The notes beneath the pieces were generated by a model. That model was not told where the DNA came from. It made no database searches and was given only the letters and a program-made list of their open reading frames with translations. A DNA stretch of 64,000 nucleotides, from positions 299,856,044 through 299,920,043 of the forward strand of contig CM057337.1 of assembly GCA_030015575.1 (NCBI GenBank), written 5' to 3'. Positions 12,001 to 22,790 of the stretch are shown in pieces (position 1 is the first letter of the stretch; the number at the start of each line of letters is the position of its first letter). The DNA is from Agapanthus africanus. Lineage: Eukaryota; Streptophyta; Magnoliopsida; Asparagales; Amaryllidaceae. Made by a program: the position numbers and the translations under genes.

Positions 12001-13638
12001 TTACCTGTTAGGACACCAGCACCATTACCGATGATGCGCATATTCCACGCACACTTATTTGCCGGCTCACACACATCATCATCGGTAATTGCTATGTCAC
12101 GTACACTTTAGATCATATTGTCTTTTATGGATAGAATCAGTTAACAACTAGACCGATATAATATTGTGATTATTCTCTGATGTTAGTATAGACATGATAT
12201 TTATTACTTAGACATTCATGCATTCATATTTTCATGTTATCATGCAGTATTATGGGAATTTGCCGACACTTATCATATAGTTACTTATGATTTTAAGATT
12301 TGGATTTCTATGAGATTTCTGGATTTTGGGGAAAACCGCAAGAATATATAAACAAACTTCTCTCTCTCCTCTTCTCTTTTTTTTTTAAAATAAGATGCGG
12401 TTTTCTCGTGATGTATGTGTCGTCCACCATGAGATTTCATGTTTTCTGATGGATTTCGAGACCCGATTCGAGGAGTGGATGAACCGTCTCGGGTACATGG
12501 TGGGCCCGGTATGGTACCCCGGGGCAAGAAGATCGAGTTGTAGACGATGAGCCTGGCAGGGGAAGGCTACCTACCGGTGATGTCTGGCGCGGCGGATATC
12601 CGGAGGATACCGACCGTTGTCGTGAGATTTGATGATATGGGCCGATCCGGACAGACGGAGCCCGAGATATTAAGACTTGAGATTACATGTGTTGTGTCGA
12701 TACTTGACACGGATTTCCATGGATTTCATTGTTGAGATTTCAGATTCTTATACACATTTTACTATGATAACAGCTAAAGATTTCTTATACAGATATTTCT
12801 GGATTTCAGGATTGGTTATTTTATATTCATGATGCATGCATATCCATTCATATGACATAGTATTATATGAGGCACTGACACGAGCACGGAGTATCTGCAT
12901 TTACACGTAGTTTTACCCTGCTATTACTAGATGATTGGGATATAATAGTGTAATATTATGACCTAGGATAGCGTCGTGCATTCGATTTCTTTTCGTAGAT
13001 GTCTTCTACTCACGAGTTGGCAACTCACCCCGTTGTGCCAAATTTTATTATAGGTTCGATGTACAGGTTTCCCTGGCAGCTTGCTGGCACATCTTTTCTT
13101 CAGGGTGATTTGCACAGTAGGTTGGTTCACTTGTATCTGAACCACCATTGTATTTTTTTATTCTTTCATTTGTATCTAGTAAGCTCCATCAACCATACTT
13201 GTATTACTTGATAAGTTTATTGGACCAGTATTTTTTTTATTTCGACCTTAGAGTCGCGCATGTTTTATTCTGATATGGTGGTTTTGTTTTCTTTGAGTTT
13301 TGAGCCTCGCCCTTTGGCGTTGTATATTATTGTGCTTGTTGTGGTTGTTTCCGCCTGTTGGCGTTGATGCTAGCACCCGTTTGGGGATGCTTTTTATTGT
13401 TTATTTATATTATACTTGTTGTACCCGTCTGGGGGCCAGTTTTTACAGAGGAGACTCTGCCGAAATTTTTGGGAAAAATTGATGATATTTTTAAACTTGT
13501 TTTTCTTCATGTTCTTTTACTTCTTCTTCTTCTTTTATGGTTTAGATTTCTGGGTTTCGGCTTACTTAGGTTACGTTGCGCCTCTAGACGCTTCGTAATC
13601 TAAGTGCCGGTCACGTTCCGTACTTTCGGGTCGTGACA
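9059..13638 (+). repeat. LARD 3' LTR, 4580 bp
   Basis: Second copy of 2904-7479, with scattered single-base changes and a few one-base indels (for example one A lost near 9270). It carries the same TA run, the 27-bp repeat (11366-11497) and the inverted repeat (12024-12089). It ends GTGACA, followed by TSD TCATC at 13639-13643. Confidence 0.95.
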
Positions 13639-13795
13639 TCATCCGTGCCCGTTTTGCTTGTGGACATAGCTTTTTTTTTGCCGCTGGTGGGACTTTAAAA
13701 GTAGTCTCACCGGCAAGATTTGGGAGAGATAGGGGTCATTTATGCCCGTATATTGTGTACGGTTTTGCAGGATGTATGATCCGGACCATAGGGCG
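13639..13795. repeat. Segmental duplication copy B, right part, with hairpin 8
   Basis: Starts with the TSD TCATC and continues the Tat 3' region, matching 1911-2069. It carries the right arm of hairpin 7 (13642-13647) and all of hairpin 8 (13683-13714, 12-bp stem with two wobbles, as in copy A). Confidence 0.82.
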
Positions 13796-13799
13796 GGTG

Positions 13800-15160
13800 T
13801 GCTCAATTCGCCTACGACTTGGAGCATTCACACATAGTATTTCTTGAGATATCGGCCATTGATGGGTGGCATGGGCCTCTCTCCCTCGGCACTTATTAGT
13901 TGGTATGATCCCCCGTCGAACACTTTCTCGATGACGTATGGTCCTTCCTAGTTTGGCTCGAATTTTCCCTTGGCATGTCGATTGGGGATGATCGGTCTTT
14001 TGAGGACCAACACTAATTCGCCTTTCTTGAAACCGCGGAGACGGTTATCTTGTCATAAGCCCGTGACATTTGGGATCGGTATAGCTCCAGATTTTGCTGC
14101 ATCGCGAGCCTCTTTTCTTTGAGTGCGTCGAGCTCTTCAAGCCGAAGGAGCACGTTTTCCTGCTCCGTCAACTCGTGCTGAACGGCCATTCTTAAGCTTG
14201 GAACTTCGACTTCGAGGGGGAGGACCTCCTCCACTCCGATGAGCAATGAGTATGGAGTGGAATGAGTTAGAGTACGGTGCGTGGTACGATATGCCCACAA
14301 CACCTCGTGAAGTTTGAGATTCCAGTCTCTCATGTTGACTGAAGCATTTTTCCTCAGGAGCTTGCATAGAGTCTTATTGAAGGCCTCGGCAAGCCTATTG
14401 GCTCTTGGATTATAGATGGAGGAATATCTCCAGTCTATCTTGTGTTGAGTAGCGAATCTTGAAACTTTGAAGCTCTTGAAAGAAGGCCCGTTGTCAGAAA
14501 TGATTCTTCTTGGTGTACCGAAGCGGTATAGAATATTATGTTGGAAGAATGTCAGAATATCTCCTGTCTTGACCTCTTTTAGCGGGACAGCTTCAGCCTA
14601 TCTGGAAAAGTAGTCTATTATGGCCAGTATGAACCGGTGGCCTCTAGATGACGGATGGTCAATTGGGTCAACTATGTCGGTTCCCCAGACTTCGAAAAGC
14701 CACGACTCCACCGTAGGATGCAATGGATTGGGATGCTTGTGAATAAAATCACCGTGAATTTAGAAGATATAACATTTCCTTGCATGCTCTCCGCAATCCC
14801 GTATCACGGTGGGCTAGTAATACCTAAGCCGTTTAATTTGCAGTCGCATCTTGGGGCCAGATTGGTGAGCACCGCAAACGCCTGAGTGAACTTCTTTCAT
14901 GACTTTTTGGGCTTCGGCCGATGAAAGGCACCTGAGCCAGAGTTGGTCATATGACCTGCGGTATAGCGTGTCATTTACAAACACGTAACGGAGAGCTCTC
15001 TTCTTCAGCTGAACCCTCGCAGACCTTCCTTCGGGCAGCTTGTCGTATCGGAAGTACTCTATGAAGGGTTCTCCACAATCGGGCTCGTCTTGAACGATCA
15101 AAGCTTCTTCGGCGGGACTTTTCTTCTGTTTCGCGCTTTCCTCTTCTCGTAGAGAGACAG
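13800..15160 (-). pseudogene. Tat integrase, broken
   Basis: In order on the minus strand: a zinc-binding N-terminal region (about 15100-14814, ending in SGVCGAHQSGPKM), a core region with frame breaks (14800-14340), a readable stretch at 14333-14013 (NLKLHEVLWAYRTTHRT, typical of the end of the core), and the C-terminal part down to about 13830 (PYVIEKVFDGGSYQL then NGRYLKKY). It would insert the cDNA into the genome. The frame of the N-terminal part differs from that of RT upstream because of an indel near 15110-15160. Several further breaks make it nonfunctional. No chromodomain is seen, as expected for Tat. Confidence 0.82.
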
Positions 15161-17135
15161 GGGGTAAAATTTTCCGGCTCCTGATGTGATCAGAATTTTG
15201 TCCATGTCAGGATCAGCCAGCTCCTTAGCTAAGCGAGCGAGTACGTCAGCCTTTCCGTTCAACGCTCTAGGGACTCTCGTTAGTTCAATGTGAGTGAACC
15301 GTTTCATGAGTTCCACCACCCAGCTTCTGTACCGAGCTAACTCAGGTTTGTATATCTTATAGTCACCGCTTACTTGGTTGACGACAAGCTGGGAGTCACC
15401 GTAAACCTGTAACCGAAGGATTTCCATTCCTATGGCGAGCTCCAAGCCAGCTATCAGAGCTTCATACTCGGCCTCATTGTTTGTAAGAGACTCGGTGAGA
15501 GCAAAAGAACGCCGCAGGGTTCCCATTGATGGCGTGATGAACACCAATCCTATCCCTTCTTTTACCTCCGGGACGCTTGATTTACCGGAAGTCCTTATCG
15601 ATGAGGCTCCATCGAAGTAGAGTTCCCAACATGGCTCATCTTCCTCGAGGTGTAGCACTTGTTCGTCAGGTAACTCACAATTTAGCGGCGACCCTTCTGG
15701 TATAGGATGAGCGGCGAGGAAGTCTGCAAGAGCTTGCCCTTTCACTGCTTTCTGAGGAGTATAAACTATGTCAAACTCAAGTAACATGATAGGCCATCTT
15801 GACATTCTTCCGGCTAGGCTTGCTTTGGTCATCAAGTGTTTGAGCGGGTCGAACGTGGAGATCAGCATAACCCGGTGAGCGACCAGATAGTGCCTCAGCT
15901 TCTTCACAGCAAATATCAGAGCCAGGAATTGCTTTTCGATTGGGGAGTAGTTGTGTTCCGCCCCGACTAGAGTTCGACTGAGGTAGTAGAGGTCATTTTC
16001 TTTTACCTCCTCGTTATTCTGGGCAAGGAGCGCTCCGAGTGACTCATCTAGCGCGGCAATGTAGAGAATCAGCGGTTTATTTGGAATAGGAGCGGCCAGC
16101 ACTGGAGGGTGCAACAAGTATCGTTTGATGCTTTCGAATGCTACTTGACATTCGGCATTCCAGATAAAAAGAGCTCCTTTCTTCATGAGCTTTGAGAAGG
16201 GCCTACACCTTCCCGATAAATTTGAGATAAACCTCCGTATATAAGCGAGCTTGCCTTGAAATGATCTCAGCTGCGTCAGACTCTTTAGAGGGGGCATCTC
16301 CATGATGGCCTTTATCTTTGATGGGTCAACTCCGATCCCTCGATGCCGGACTATAAAGCCCAGGAATTTTCCCGACGACACGCCAAAAGCGCACTTCAGA
16401 GGATTCATCTTCAGATCGTATTCCCTCAGTCTGGTGAGAACGGTCCTAAGATCTTGGATATGATCGGCCTTGGTTTTAGTCTTGACGACCAGATCATCAA
16501 CATAACATTCGACGACTTTATGAATTAGGTCATCAAAGATATTGGTCATTGCCCTTTGGTACGTAGCACCTGCGTTCTTCAGTCCGAACGGCATCACCTT
16601 GTAGCAGTATATTCCGATCGGGGTTCGGAATGCTGTGTGCTTCTCATCCTCAGGCGACATCTTGATCTGATTATATCCCGACGAGCCATCCATAAAGGTG
16701 AACAACTCGTAATTTGAGGTGTCATCGACCATCATTTCCATGACCGGTAGCGGGAAGTCGTCTTTAGGATATGCCTTGTTGAAGTCCCAGAAATCGACAC
16801 AAATTCGGATCTGCCAATTTATCATCTTCACTGGGACTATGCATGCGATCCAGTCCGCATATTTTTCTTCCCTGATGAAGCCGGCATCGATGAGCTTCTT
16901 GGTTTCCTCGATGACCTTTTCTTCTAGTTCCGTCCTCATTCTTCGAGGAGCTTGTTTGACTGGCTTAGCATCAGGAGATATGGCCTGTTTATGCAAGGCT
17001 ACTTCAGAGGAAAGGCCAGGCATTTCTTTGTACGTCCACGCGAAGCAGTCGATGAACTAGTGCAGCAGGGCGATTATCTGCGCTTTCATTTCCTCTGACA
17101 AGAGTGAGCTGATGTAGGTCGGCCTTGGATTATCG
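15098..17135 (-). pseudogene. Tat reverse transcriptase with two RNase H domains
   Basis: An open stretch of 641 codons starts at 17023; homology extends upstream through a TAG near 17060 (IIALLH before it, FIDCFAWTYKEMPGL after it). In the 641-residue numbering: RT with FMDG at 110-113, FGLKNAGATYQ at 146-156 and YVDD at 174-177; a first RNase H at about 318-430 that has lost the usual acidic residue (LILYIAALDESLG); then a second, archaeal-type RNase H at 464-600 with D471, the Glu of NNEAEYEAL, D543 and D593 in place. The second RNase H identifies the Tat clade. The part upstream is in another frame, as is the integrase downstream. The RT stretch itself has no stop, although its neighbours are dead. 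Confidence 0.9.
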
Positions 17136-17210
17136 GGCGTTGTCAATCTTGGTTAGCTCGTCAATGGTTGCTTGTCCGCTATCTTCGAGCTCTTGAGGAG
17201 CTTCTTCTGG

Positions 17211-17999
17211 CTAGGCTATCTCGTCATCATCATTTGATCTTTCGCTGGCCTCACCAACATGGATCATGTAGCACACTTTGGAATCAGGTTGAATGTAGCC
17301 TATGCCCCGTCTATCTAGAATTCGTCCATCGATGAGTGCTCGGACATGGGGCGGATACCATAGCCCTTCGTAAAACTTTGCTTTAGACTCCATTTGATAT
17401 AACCGGCATCCACACTTTTTAAAGTATTCCCGCATCTCGGGCACATAGTATCTGGGATTGAGGACGGCTCTTATGCCTCTCTCATATGGAAAGCACGCGA
17501 CAGACAAATCGTCCGGGTGCACAATGGGGTTTTACCCATAAAACAGGATGCCTTTCTGTCCACTTTTCCTTCCGGGGACGTAGAAAGTTTTCATCTGGTC
17601 CACGGTAGAGACTGACAACGCATCAAGCTCTTTGTACATCTGCTCCGATACCCTTGTGACGGCTAGGGACCCTTCTGCAATTTCGAAGGTCTCTCGTAGT
17701 TTCGCTTGTTGCATGGGGGTCTAATCTGCACCGCTGTTGAACGGCAGGTCCTCTTCCTCCGACTCTTCAGTGTCGCTGCCAAGATGAGGGCGGACTTTGC
17801 TGCTAGACGGGGCTTCAGTGACAGATTCATCCGTATCTCTACCGAAATGAGGGCGAGTTTTACGGAAGGACGGACTTCCAACGTCGGACTCATCAGTGTC
17901 GCTACCGAAACGCGGGCGCACTTAGGAATATTTGCTTTTGAAAGTGACAGCCGGCTCGGATTTGCTTTTGAGTCTTAGGGCCGCTCTATCCTCGGTCAG
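17211..17999 (-). pseudogene. Tat protease-RT linker with acidic 21-residue repeat
   Basis: Same frame as gag and protease, cut by stops at 17922-17924, 17721-17723, 17532-17534 and 17211-17213. Between about 17918 and 17730 three 21-residue repeats follow one another, each starting RP(R/H)(F/L)G and containing DT(D/E)ES. The stretch 17522-17214 (AVLNPRYYVPEMREYFKKCG, acidic end) resembles the spacer before RT in Tat elements. Function of the linker is unknown. Confidence 0.65.
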
Positions 18000-18623
18000 T
18001 TATGGCTTAGCATTTTGGTGGTTCATAAAGTACTGAGAATCATCATATCGGACTTCATGCACACCGAACGGCTGGATGTCTCCGTCAATGCGTCTTTCTT
18101 CACCATTTTTAGTATACTTCATGCATTGATGGAGAGTTGACGGGACGATACCGTAATCGTGGAGCCATGGCCGTCCCAAGAGAATCTTATAAGACGTGTC
18201 GGCGTCGATCACGTATATCTTAGCTTCAGTTTGTAGATCCCCGAATTTGTTTGGCAGAGCTATGGACCCCAGAACTTGCTGGCAATTTTGGTTGAAGTCT
18301 TGAATGACAATCCTTTCCCTTGACAGGTGTCGGATGTCCATTGACAAACTCTTCAGTGTCCACAAGTTCATGATGTTCACTGAAGACCCCGGATCAATCA
18401 ATATGCAATTAATCCGATCTTCGTTGCTGTAACAGGTCACGTAAAGCGGCCGATTATGCTCAGCCGTTCCCAGTAGCAAGTCTTCAACCTTAAACGTGAC
18501 TGCGGAGGCTTGCACAGTGTACTGAGCTTCTTTCATATTAATTTCCGCAAAGCGAGCCTGATACCGCTCGGGGTTTTGTAGAGCGTGAATGAGAACATCT
18601 CTAAGCTCTTGAGATAGAACCAA
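18000..18623 (-). pseudogene. Tat aspartic protease
   Basis: Readable stretch of 207 codons. The active-site loop reads ILIDPGSSVN (the family has D-S/T-G; here Pro replaces the middle residue). ILLGRPWLHDYGIVPS further on is the typical second conserved block. It would cut the Gag-Pol polyprotein. The first codon in the open stretch is TTG; the true frame continues upstream through the TGA at 18657-18659. It ends at TAA 18000-18002, which the context suggests was a CAA codon. Confidence 0.8.
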
Positions 18624-18656
18624 GGCATCATAGATGCTAAGGAGAGACGGAAGCTT

Positions 18657-20915
18657 TCAGAGGTAAGCCAAGACATTATAGTCTACTGGGGAAGGACTCG
18701 AATCTTCATGAGCAAGTTCTCTGCCATCTTCTTCATTAGCAACTTGTTTTTTCTTCCCTTTTGGGGCGTTACCCTGATTTGGCAGTAGAGCCCTGCCGCT
18801 TCTGAGCTGGATTTGGTTGGCCTTTGTGGCGAGCTCCTCGTCCTCTTCGGGAAAACAGAGCTCCTCCTCAGAGTCGCTGCCAAGATAGATGGCGTAGCAG
18901 GTCACTACTGGGATCTCTTCATTGGTGTCTTCTTCTAACTCCTCCAGAATTTCAGCCGCTCGTACAGGGAGGAACTCCTTCAATTGAATCAGAGTTCTTT
19001 CCTTCTGTTCATATTCTTCGAGGGAATCGATATATTTTTGAATGGTCGATCTCCCTGCAGACTCCTTTTCACGCCGAGCTGCACTTTTCTTCTTCTTGAG
19101 CTTTTTGGATTTTGAGCCTGATGGAGCCGCATTGGCAGCTGGAATGGTAGGCTTCTTCTGCCCTTGCCATTCCGTCCTGGGCTCTTTCCGAAGTTGCTTC
19201 ATCATCTTCTTCGTCTTATTAGATATGTGCGTACTCCACGGAGGCTGTGGTGGGTCCGTTTCATCTCTCAAGGTAGCGGGTTCGGCTGTCTGCTCCCAGA
19301 AGGCTTCATTTTTTGTCTGTATAAAGTTGGTGGTTGCAACTTGATTGTTCACCAACACACTTTTGGACAGCTCGATCTCTCCAGCCTTGTACTGCTTCTC
19401 GACCCAGTACTTGAAGATATAGCAATCCTCGATCGCATGGCTCACTACTCGATGGTACGGGCAATACAGGGGATTGTCCGTCATTTTTGCTTCTTGGGGT
19501 CTTTTCGACTCCGGCAATTGTAGGCTGTTGTTCAAGGCATCATTAAATATCTTGCGGATCTTGTCCCTTCTCAAAGAGTAAACCTTGTTCTTTTTCCCCT
19601 CTAGGGAAGGCCCATCTCCTCCCAGCAATGGCTTTCGAGACCGGTTGGTTTTGGATTCGCCCGCCCTTCGTTTTTCTTCATTGTCGGACGCATTGAAAAC
19701 ATTGGTACTGCTGGAACTCCCACTTCTACGGTTGTCGTCCCGCTTGATTTCCCAAATCTTGTCTCTCTGAGAGTCCGGCGGGGATTCTTGCTTCGAGCGT
19801 TCCAGCATTTAGACTTTCTTGGTTAGCTCCTGAAATGTCTTGAGGCCCGCTGTACACAAGAATGGGACCATCCAATTGCTGAGGTTCCCAATGAGAAGGC
19901 TGACGGACTGGTCCTGCTCCAGCGGCGGTTCGCACTTGACCGTGAAATTACGCCATCGGGCGATAAAGTCGATGTTGCTTTCATTCTTCCCCGGCTTGGT
20001 CCTCACAAAGTCGGCAATGGAGATTTTATCGCTGACATTCATGAACCTTTGCCGAAACAGAGACTCCATTTGGGCAAAGGTAATAACGGACCCGTCTGGT
20101 ATGCTCGCGTACCAGTCGAAAGAGACACCGGTCAAGCTGTTGACAAACTGACGAAGAAGGAGCGCGTCATTGCCCCCTGTATTTCCGCACGAGGCTTTGA
20201 AGTGGGCGACGTGCTAATTTGCATTTCCCGTCCCGTCAAATCTTTCGAACTTTGGAATGACGTAGCCGCTCGGGAACTCGATCAGATCGTACTGTGCGGG
20301 ATATGGCCGCCCACTACTGTCAATTTCTTTCTGAGCTTCAGCTTCGGCAACCAATATTTTAACTTTGCTGGTGACCAAATCCATTATCCGATCATGTGTT
20401 AGCGGGATAGTGCTATCTGGGGCCAAGGCATCCCCAGAAGCGGAATGTGGCCGGCTTTCGTGCGGCTCGACCAGTCTTGGACCCAATGGAACAGGAATTG
20501 GCTGCTTCGGATTGTCATCACCCGGCTGATTAGTAGCTACTTGTGCTTGATTGGGAGGCGCTCGAGCAATTTGAGCCGTAAGCTGCATCACAACGTTCGT
20601 TAAGTCGTCAATCTTCGAATAGAGCTTTGCCATCTCTTTATCTTTGCTCCTGAGCTGTTTTCGAAGCTCCTGAAGCAGCTCTTGCTCCGCGGTCCTTGGG
20701 CGGAAAGTCGGCTCTTCCTCGCTGTCCGAGCTCAACTCTGCATGGATCGAGGGGTCTTTCTGCCTATCTTCCTCCTCGAGAGGATTTTCATCATCCAGCG
20801 GAGGCGGCTGTTCTTGGGCAGCGGCAACCACATTCAAGCCAGATTGGGCTTGGGATGTGGTGGCCCCATCCTTGCTCTTGCTGCGAAGGTTGTCGTTAGG
20901 GCGCCCGCCTGACAT
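18657..20915 (-). pseudogene. Tat gag
   Basis: ATG at 20915, directly after an in-frame TAA. Stops at 20214-20216 (TAG) and 19809-19811 (TAA) split one frame into pieces of 233, 108 and 383 codons. The first piece is acidic and rich in Q/P, with a likely coiled coil (EQELLQELRKQLRSKDKEM). The second holds the capsid-like core (FAQMESLFRQRFMN, NFTVKCEPPLEQDQSVSLL). The third has a CPYH...H....C metal-binding knuckle (CPYHRVVSHAIEDC) and long charged tails. It would form the particle and bind RNA. Stops in place of Gln codons fit C-to-T decay. Confidence 0.82.
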
Positions 20916-21829
20916 TTAGACCGTATGGATAACATATCCAGCCGTCTTTTTCTTATCGGCGAATGATTTCTCGGATCGCTGTCTTGACCCTCCTGTTTTG
21001 GTAACAGGTAGTCGACTGAAGGCGGCTGGCCTAGCCAGATTCTTGAATGGTGCCGGCGCTTCCTTTCTGGGTTTGCCCCGCTGCTTTCGCGCGGCACAGA
21101 GCGCCCGATAGACTCTCGAAGAGACAGTGTTATACTTTTTCTGTTGGGGCCGGGACACGTCTCTTCGTAGCATTGTTCAGACCGCTGTCTTCTTGATTGT
21201 GGCGGTCATGGAATTTTTCTGAACCTACTTCAGAGGCTCGAAGGAATTGCTGATTTTTATGGCCGATTCAGTCGATGTCGCAGGATGACTCTGCTCTTGG
21301 AATCTCACACGACTCCACCTGGCCGGAGTCATGGCCTTCTTGTTGGCTCGATACCTGAGCCGCTTCTCCCTTAACTTTTCTGCTTTAATCACTTGGCAGA
21401 CTTTGGCTCTTCGGGAAGATGCCATAGACCGGGTAATGGAGGATTTTGGAGATACGCTCGATTGTGCATTTGCTGGAGTCATCGCCTGAGCGCGTCCGCA
21501 ACATTTGATGTCGCCCTTTGTACCGGAAGTCATGCCCCCAGGTGGAGCACCAGAGAGTCGTTCAGACACAGTCTTAAGTTTCAGTTGTGGTGCCTTGGCG
21601 ATCACGACATTCGGCCTCTTGCCCCTTGAGAACGGATTGGCCGCCTATTTTGCCGGGATTTCTGCCAGATGAGCGCTTTCGGCAGGGTAGATGATGACGG
21701 AGCCAAACTGGCGGGGCAGTTCCTCCCACTGTCGACTGAGGCTTGCGAGGAGAACCACACAAGCATTGACCTTAACCACGTACGGGATCGGGGTCACGTT
21801 GGAAGCTGAATTCGTCTTGGGAGACATTG
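20916..21829 (-). pseudogene. Reading frame upstream of Tat gag, unknown product
   Basis: ATG at 21827 (MSPKTNSASNVTPIPYVV) opens a frame that is the same as gag. It is cut by TAG at 21645-21647 and 21225-21227 and ends at TAA 20916-20918, just before the gag ATG. The later pieces are strongly basic (for example RRAKVCQVIKAEKLREKRLR and KQRGKPRKEAPAPFK). Ogre-type Tat elements are known to carry an extra ORF before gag. I infer this may be a decayed version but recognise no domain. Confidence 0.4.
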
Positions 21830-21943
21830 TCGTCGAAAGTTGATTGCTACACGGAAAAAAAACATCATTTCAGTATAGGCAATCGATATGTATATTGATT
21901 GAGTTCGCATGAACGTTTAACCCGAAATATGGGAGGAGAGAAA

Positions 21944-21962
21944 GGTCCCACCGGGCGTGCCA
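21944..21962 (-). other. Tat primer binding site
   Basis: Minus strand TGGCACGCCCGGTGGGACC, starting five bases after the LTR end. The TGG start complements a tRNA CCA tail. Similar sites occur in Tat-clade elements; I cannot name the tRNA from the sequence alone. Confidence 0.75.
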
Positions 21963-22308
21963 GATTTTGTAGGGTGTTTTTCGTCACCCCTTTGAGATGG
22001 GAATACGCACGTACTTGTCAGGCGTACTACAGATTCCCCCTGCCTAGGGTAGGATGAGGTCTATTGATCGTGGGGATCCGAATCTCCAGCAGCCATGGAA
22101 TAAGCTGCCGTTAATTACCCTTCGCCTTTGGAGTGAGGGAACCTCCGATTGACGGGTTAAACTTGTCATGCGAACTCAATGTGCAGTGTACGTGTGTTTT
22201 GTTTTGGAGGGGGCTTGGATATATCGGGAGTAACGCAGAGTTTTTATGGAGGGACAGTGTTGTGGAATGTGCGTGTATCTATATGTGTGTGTGTGTGTGT
22301 GTGTGTAT

Positions 22309-22318
22309 ACATATATAA
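22309..22318 (-). promoter_or_regulatory. TATA-like box in the Tat LTR
   Basis: Minus strand CTTATATATG lies about 60 bp after the nearest end of the G-box array and about 340 bp before the LTR end, a usual place for a plant LTR promoter. Confidence 0.5.
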
Positions 22319-22379
22319 GAAAAGGGGGAAAAGCACCCAAAGGACGCGTGGGGCCAGCGACTTGAGCGCTGTGCGCTTA

Positions 22380-22790
22380 GGTGCTGTGCGCTTAGGCGCT
22401 AGCGCACCACGTGTCGGCATGTGGGCGCTTGGCACTCGAGCGCTAGCGCACCACGTGTCGGCACGTGGGCGCTTGGCGCTTGAGCGCTGGGCGCTCGAGC
22501 GCTAGCGCACCAGGTGTCGGCACGTGGGCGCTTGGCGCTTGAGCGCTGGGCGCTCGAGCGCTAGCACGCCACGTGTCGGCACGTGGGCGCTTCTCGCTTG
22601 AGCGCTAGGCGCTCGAGCGCTAGCACACCAGGTGTCGGCACGTGGGCGCTTGGCGCTTGAGCACTGGGCGCTCGAGCGCTAGCGCGCCACGTGTCGGCAC
22701 GTGGGCGCTGGGCACTCGAGCGCTAGCGTGCCACGTGTCGGCACGTGGGCACTGGATGCTTGAGAGCAAGACACTCGGGCACTTGGGCGC
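22380..22790 (-). promoter_or_regulatory. 59-bp tandem repeat with eleven CACGTG G-boxes in the Tat LTR
   Basis: About six to seven units of 59 bp, each with a CACGTG or CAGGTG site, the text GTCGGCACGTGGGCGC, and a GAGCGCTAGCGC palindrome. CACGTG occurs at 22408, 22452, 22462, 22521, 22570, 22580, 22639, 22688, 22698, 22732 and 22742. G-boxes are bound by plant bZIP and bHLH factors, and CCACGTGTC resembles an abscisic-acid response element. In LTR orientation the array lies just upstream of a TATA-like box, so a promoter or enhancer role is a reasonable inference. Confidence 0.7.

Larger units (their letters stand above)
2904..13638 (+). mobile_element. Non-autonomous LARD-like retrotransposon derived from a chromovirus
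   Basis: Complete element of 10735 bp: 5' LTR 2904-7479, PBS 7484-7495, internal region 7480-9058, polypurine tract 9044-9058, 3' LTR 9059-13638, flanked by TCATC. Both LTRs start TGTAAC and end GTGACA. Very long LTRs around a short noncoding interior match the LARD class. The PBS (initiator tRNA-Met type), the LTR end GGGTCGTGACA and the pol-end-like text before the PPT resemble the Tekay/Del chromovirus lineage, which I infer as its parent. The LTR copies differ by roughly 1% in the stretches I compared, so this is a young insertion and the youngest level seen in the nest. Confidence 0.93.

Noticed and set aside
14013..14367. Two overlapping minus-strand frames as separate genes
   Set aside because: One is the integrase end; the other is its shadow in another phase.
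22285..22306. GT microsatellite in the Tat LTR and GT run near 58318
   Set aside because: Simple-sequence repeats without further structure; noted only as landmarks.
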